Positions 6,060 through 9,222 of a DNA stretch of 9,222 nucleotides are shown in pieces; position 1 is the first letter of the stretch, and every line of letters begins with the position of its first letter. The notes beneath the pieces are model-generated. The model had not been told where the DNA came from and searched no databases. It was given only the letters and a program-made list of their open reading frames with translations. The translations under genes and the position numbers were made by a program. Where the stretch lies: positions 1 to 9,222 of the forward strand of contig JAHFBD010000079.1 of NCBI GenBank assembly GCA_023250175.1, written 5' to 3'. The stretch comes from Candidatus Melainabacteria bacterium. Lineage in GTDB: Bacteria; Cyanobacteriota; Vampirovibrionia; 2-02-FULL-35-15.

Positions 6060-8394
6060 TACAGCTGCTGTTATCAGTGTGCAAAATCTTTCTGCCGATG
6101 ATCGAGTAGATATCCCAAAACTTATTAAAAAGCTTAATCAAGATAAAACTATCACTAAAGAAAAAGAATCTACAGGAAAGTTATTTCAGGAAATAAACAA
6201 TTTAACTTCCCCACAACAATTAGAGTTATTAACTAAGTCAGCTCAAGCTCTTTTAAGCTTGAGTAATGATAGTAACTATCATATAACTTATGTAAACTGG
6301 CTTGATAAACAAATCGATAAATATTCTGATAAGCAAGAAATAAAAAATATCTTAGAGTCCGCAATTAAAGAAGAATTATATACTATTGCTAAAAGTGGAC
6401 ACTATACTTTATTACAGAATACGGTTGTCAAACCATTACTTAATACCTATACAAAACTTGCTAAACACAATGATTCTGAGCCTCAGGTATTAAAAAAGAC
6501 TCTAGAAGGACTTATTGATTTCCAATACTGTTCTTACTTTTACCTAGACTATAAAAAAAATGAAGAGTTACATCCGGATTTCCTGATTTTATTTGATATT
6601 GTTGCATCTGGCATAAATAAACTAAAAGATTCTAGTGAAAAAGAAAATCTTCAAATGCAGGTTTTATATGCAGTACCTTTAGGTCCTCATTCTCCACTTA
6701 GAATGTATAGAAAGGGGGAAGGTGAAAAAGAAGCTGTAGATAGATTATTTGCTTTGTACAGAAAAGATTATATAAGTAGACTTTCTGATTTGTATTGTAA
6801 TAGCCAAAAAGATTTTAATAAAAAAGAGTTTCTTAGATTTATGGGAGCACTATTAAATTCATCTGATAGTGAATATATAGGAAAAGACTTACCTCCTGAA
6901 GTAATGGTGCAGCTCATTGATATTAATCTTAATTATTTTGAAAAAAACATTAAGTGTATTGTAGAAACATACAAAAAGTCAAATAATAGAAATATTAAAT
7001 CTGAAACAAATGAACAACTAAAAGAATTATATTTATCATTTAATAGATTATTTGGTGCTCAATATCTTACACAGTGTTTTCAATCTACAAAAGTGGTAAA
7101 CACTACTTCGGCAAGTAGTATTAATTTAAAGTATTGTCCTGAATTACAAAAACAAATTTCTAAAATTGAAAATTGGTTTAATGAAAAAATAAGCAAAGAC
7201 ATCAGTGAAGTAATTTTATTAAGTTTGGAAGATGAATTATTAAGGACAAAACAAGTTGATGCTATAAAAAACTGGAGGTTTTTTAATGAGCAGTTAATGC
7301 GAATAGTAAGATCTCCAAAGAGCCATGAAATTATAAGAGAGCTTTTAGTAAATAAGCTTAAACAAGATGAAAATAATCCACAATTAAGAGAAATGTTCTA
7401 TGAAACCTTAAGTAAAACAATGATAAAACCTAATGAGGAATATCCAACAATTATTAGTGCTATAAAAAATGGGATTATAAAAGAACAATCTTCACAAGCC
7501 ATTTGTGGCATTGGTAAGGTATTATTTTTTGGAACAATAAACAATTTAAATTCTAAAAAGGAAGCTAGTTTTTTTAAAGGGTTAAAAGACCAGGATTATC
7601 GAATTGCAGTAACTCCATCTGAAGTAACAGGCTTTCATAAGCTTCACCTTGATCTCATTCGTATATTAGATGGAAGCGCTGATGTCGTGAAATCTTACTT
7701 GCCTGATATCGGTAATGGTGGAAAATTAACACAAGAAGATATTCAAGCTTTATTTAAGCTTAGAAAAAATGCATTTTTAACCCTTGCATATTCAACCAGC
7801 ACTAATCCTGAGCTATTTCAAGATGAATATGTAGATTTAATGATTAACTTGCTTGAAAAAAGAATTGAGCGATATGGGGCTTCTGATGCACTGCCAAAGA
7901 CATGGGGCGAACAAGTAGCCGCTTTGATTAGTGTTTATTCAAATAAAAAAACTACCCTTAGTGAGAGCAATATTTATGTTAATTCAAAGATGGGTTTTTT
8001 AAAAGGCCAATTATTTGATGGTATTGCAAAAACATATGATATAGAGGGGGAAAAGAAAACATATATAACAATTCCTCTTTTTAATCGTATTGTAGAAAAT
8101 GAGTTTATAAAATTAAACCCAACTGAAAATAGAAAAATTTTATATGATCTGGACAAGATACCAAGAACAGGTGACGAATTAAGAGAAGCTCTCTTTAAAG
8201 AAGCACCACAATTACAGGTAAAGTATATTGAAATGCGAAAACAGTTTGCATTAGCATTTGTAAATGTAACACAAACTTGTAACAAGTCAGACATTCGCGA
8301 AAGTCTCAATGATTTAAGACAACTTGGTTTTAGAGATTATGAGATTAGAAATATAGCAGAAGCACTTTTGGAGAAGAAGGAGACTACAAAATAA
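6022..8394 (+). CDS. Large predicted secreted protein, tandem paralog copy 2 (family unknown)
   Basis: A 790-residue paralog of the preceding protein, function not recognised. The signal peptide is M-K-T-S-P-I-I-G-S-L followed by a hydrophobic run to V20, with probable cleavage near L-S-A at residue 25. The distance from there to the A-L-L-S-L-S block (residues 76-81) is only about 50 residues, against about 155-165 in copies 1 and 3, so an N-terminal block of about 105 residues is missing. The rest aligns along its length: N-Y-F-E in the middle, F-H-K-L from 538, I-L-D-G, T-W-G-E-Q from 627, and the core from residue 662. Both copies end with L-R-Q-L-G-F-R-D-Y-E-I-R-N-I and then E-A-L-L a few residues from the stop. 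The EF-hand-like loop of copy 1 is degenerate here (562-573). The start lies 2 bases after the upstream stop; a GGGAGA sits 13 bases before it, which is far for a ribosome binding site, so translational coupling is likely. It appears helical, with no second membrane segment and no obvious enzyme motif. Confidence 0.85.
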   Translation: MKTSPIIGSLMLSTAAVISVQNLSADDRVDIPKLIKKLNQDKTITKEKESTGKLFQEINNLTSPQQLELLTKSAQALLSLSNDSNYHITYVNWLDKQIDKYSDKQEIKNILESAIKEELYTIAKSGHYTLLQNTVVKPLLNTYTKLAKHNDSEPQVLKKTLEGLIDFQYCSYFYLDYKKNEELHPDFLILFDIVASGINKLKDSSEKENLQMQVLYAVPLGPHSPLRMYRKGEGEKEAVDRLFALYRKDYISRLSDLYCNSQKDFNKKEFLRFMGALLNSSDSEYIGKDLPPEVMVQLIDINLNYFEKNIKCIVETYKKSNNRNIKSETNEQLKELYLSFNRLFGAQYLTQCFQSTKVVNTTSASSINLKYCPELQKQISKIENWFNEKISKDISEVILLSLEDELLRTKQVDAIKNWRFFNEQLMRIVRSPKSHEIIRELLVNKLKQDENNPQLREMFYETLSKTMIKPNEEYPTIISAIKNGIIKEQSSQAICGIGKVLFFGTINNLNSKKEASFFKGLKDQDYRIAVTPSEVTGFHKLHLDLIRILDGSADVVKSYLPDIGNGGKLTQEDIQALFKLRKNAFLTLAYSTSTNPELFQDEYVDLMINLLEKRIERYGASDALPKTWGEQVAALISVYSNKKTTLSESNIYVNSKMGFLKGQLFDGIAKTYDIEGEKKTYITIPLFNRIVENEFIKLNPTENRKILYDLDKIPRTGDELREALFKEAPQLQVKYIEMRKQFALAFVNVTQTCNKSDIRESLNDLRQLGFRDYEIRNIAEALLEKKETTK
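8005..8148 (+). repeat. Conserved C-terminal module core, copy in gene 2 (pairs with 5630-5773)
   Basis: Second copy of the 48-codon segment, residues 662-709 of copy 2. It is about 91% identical in bases to 5630-5773 by hand count and most differences are in third positions. Just after it the copies diverge briefly (D-I-G-K-G-P-R versus D-L-D-K-I-P-R) and then match again through E-L-R-E-A-L-F-K-E-A-P-Q-L-Q. Confidence 0.85.
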
Positions 8395-8434
8395 ATATGA
8401 AAACAAATCCAATTATAGGATCACTTATATTAAG
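8391..8434 (+). repeat. Gene junction and signal-peptide repeat, second copy (pairs with 6016-6059)
   Basis: This segment covers the copy 2 stop, the 2-base spacer and the first 13 or so codons of copy 3, and differs from 6016-6059 at only 2 of 44 bases. Similarity continues less strictly through the rest of the signal peptide region. AAGGAG lies 14 bases before the ATG at 8397, similar to the distant GGGAGA before copy 2. Confidence 0.85.
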
Positions 8435-9161
8435 CACTGCTACTGTTCTTGGAGTGCACAATACTGTTGCTCAGGATTTAGTAAAGCCTTTTGAAAAAAG
8501 AGCCAATGAGAAACCTGCTAAGTTGATTGAGATTCCAGTTATTCCTGGAGAACCATTTTTATCATTAAATAATATGAAACTTAAGGCTCTTACTGAGTTA
8601 AAAGAAAATAGATTAAAAGAAGTTGGAGAAGGATTAAAGGAACTTCAAAAAATATATTCCACAATGAGTAACAACTATGATTGGAACAAATTAACTGAAA
8701 CCTCAAAGCCACATCTTGAAAAGATATTAATCTCAAATATAAATAGTTTATTTAATGACGATATTGAAATACAAATCATAGCAGCAGATAATCTAGCTAT
8801 TTTAAAAGATCAATTTAGTTTTAATACATTTCATGTATCCCAAGTAAAAGATTTAATAGATGCTAGAAAATATTCTAAAACTTTCTCAGACAAGAAATTA
8901 CATTTCAATGAAAATACTAATGTAAAAGAAATAGAAATAATTGCTAGTGCTGGTCTTACTCTTTTATCTTTAGCCAATGATTCTAATTACAATGGCACAT
9001 TAATAACCTGGCTTAATTTACATGCTGAAAATTCGATAAAAAGTCAATCTATAGAAAAGCAAAGAACATTAGAAGCTATATTGCGAAATACTATTACAAC
9101 TGTGTCTTCTACTACATCTACCAATAAAGAATCAGAACAATTTAAAGCTCTTATACCATAA
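8397..9161 (+). CDS. Truncated secreted paralog, tandem copy 3 (probably nonsense-inactivated)
   Basis: A 254-residue product related to the N-terminal third of copies 1 and 2. The signal peptide is M-K-T-N-P-I-I-G-S-L-I-L-S-T-A-T-V, with probable cleavage after T-V-A at residue 25. It keeps the N-terminal block that copy 2 lost: M-K-L-K-A-L-T-E-L parallels T-K-L-R-A-I-C-E-L in copy 1. The L-L-S-L-A block is at 189-193, followed by N-D-S-N-Y, shared with copy 2. The frame ends at TAA (9159-9161), which aligns with Lys259 of copy 1 and Thr142 of copy 2, yet the homology continues past the stop in the same frame. A full-length copy would be expected to be about 860 residues. The short reading frame could still be translated and exported, but it lacks the whole C-terminal module seen in the other copies. 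Confidence 0.75.
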   Translation: MKTNPIIGSLILSTATVLGVHNTVAQDLVKPFEKRANEKPAKLIEIPVIPGEPFLSLNNMKLKALTELKENRLKEVGEGLKELQKIYSTMSNNYDWNKLTETSKPHLEKILISNINSLFNDDIEIQIIAADNLAILKDQFSFNTFHVSQVKDLIDARKYSKTFSDKKLHFNENTNVKEIEIIASAGLTLLSLANDSNYNGTLITWLNLHAENSIKSQSIEKQRTLEAILRNTITTVSSTTSTNKESEQFKALIP

Positions 9162-9222
9162 TATATAAAACTCATTAAACATAATGATTCTAACCATCTT
9201 TTTTTAAGCAATGGATTGAAGG
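9162..9222 (+). pseudogene. In-frame continuation of copy 3 beyond the premature stop
   Basis: The 20 complete codons after the TAA, read in the copy 3 frame, give Y-I-K-L-I-K-H-N-D-S-N-H and onward. They align with Y-T-K-L-A-K-H-N-D-S-E-P in copy 2 and Y-T-E-L-L-S-H-N-K-T-E-P in copy 1. The frame stays open to the right edge of the window. This is coding sequence of the third paralog cut off by one nonsense codon, not an intergenic region. Whether further stops or frameshifts follow lies outside the window. Confidence 0.75.

Noticed and set aside
7974..8309. Minus-strand open frame of 111 codons inside copy 2
   Set aside because: It is antisense to the conserved C-terminal module, whose sense-strand differences between copies are mostly synonymous, so the sense frame is the one under selection.
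3431..8394. Copies 1 and 2 as secreted metalloproteases or other enzymes
   Set aside because: The conserved F-H-K-L and T-W-G-E-Q segments do not form a known catalytic signature, and there is no HEXXH or serine/cysteine nucleophile motif in a conserved context.
1..9222. CRISPR arrays, tRNA or rRNA genes, insertion sequences, phage genes
   Set aside because: No regularly spaced short repeats, no tRNA-like cloverleaf with conserved arms in the short spacers, and no transposase or integrase motifs were seen; the repeats present are explained by gene duplication.

Overview
The window is AT-rich throughout (roughly 30% G+C by eye) and reads as chromosomal sequence from a low-GC bacterium. Two universal housekeeping genes, argS (partial) and ftsY, flank a DUF4127-family gene. 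The plus strand then carries a tandem array of large, predicted secreted proteins that I cannot assign to a known family. The phylum cannot be fixed from the sequence. Signal peptides and the lack of clear Shine-Dalgarno sites would fit several low-GC, poorly cultured lineages, and I do not press the point.

Layout. Minus strand, 1-2266: a two-gene operon read right to left, DUF4127 first and then argS. The genes overlap by 23 bases, and argS runs off the left edge. Positions 2267-2373 form a divergent promoter region; each side has a -10-like hexamer only 6-7 bases before the likely start codon, which suggests leaderless transcripts. Plus strand, 2374-3306: ftsY, the signal recognition particle receptor GTPase, in a short form without the long acidic A domain. 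Positions 3307-3430 are a spacer with a good sigma70-type promoter (-35 TTGAAC, 17-base spacer, -10 TAGAAT) that probably drives the array.

Plus strand, 3431 to the right edge: three paralogous genes of 862, 790 and at least 254 codons, separated by only 2 bases (at) each. All three begin with nearly the same signal peptide (P-I-I-G-S-L or similar, then S-T-A-A-V). Copies 1 and 2 share a strongly conserved C-terminal module of about 300 residues; inside it 48 codons match at about 91% of bases, and most differences are synonymous. Copy 1 has an EF-hand-like calcium loop in this module, and the same loop is degenerate in copy 2. Copy 2 lacks about 105 residues near the N-terminus that copies 1 and 3 keep. 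Copy 3 is stopped by an in-frame TAA, but the reading frame beyond the stop still encodes recognisable homology to copies 1 and 2, so it looks like a nonsense-inactivated copy, or one whose product is deliberately short.

How the parts relate: argS (translation) and ftsY (co-translational targeting to the membrane) are housekeeping. The paralog array is the accessory part, a locally duplicating family of exported, mostly helical proteins that is the most likely undescribed system here. Nothing in the window ties the array functionally to its neighbours, beyond the general point that exported proteins need the secretion machinery.
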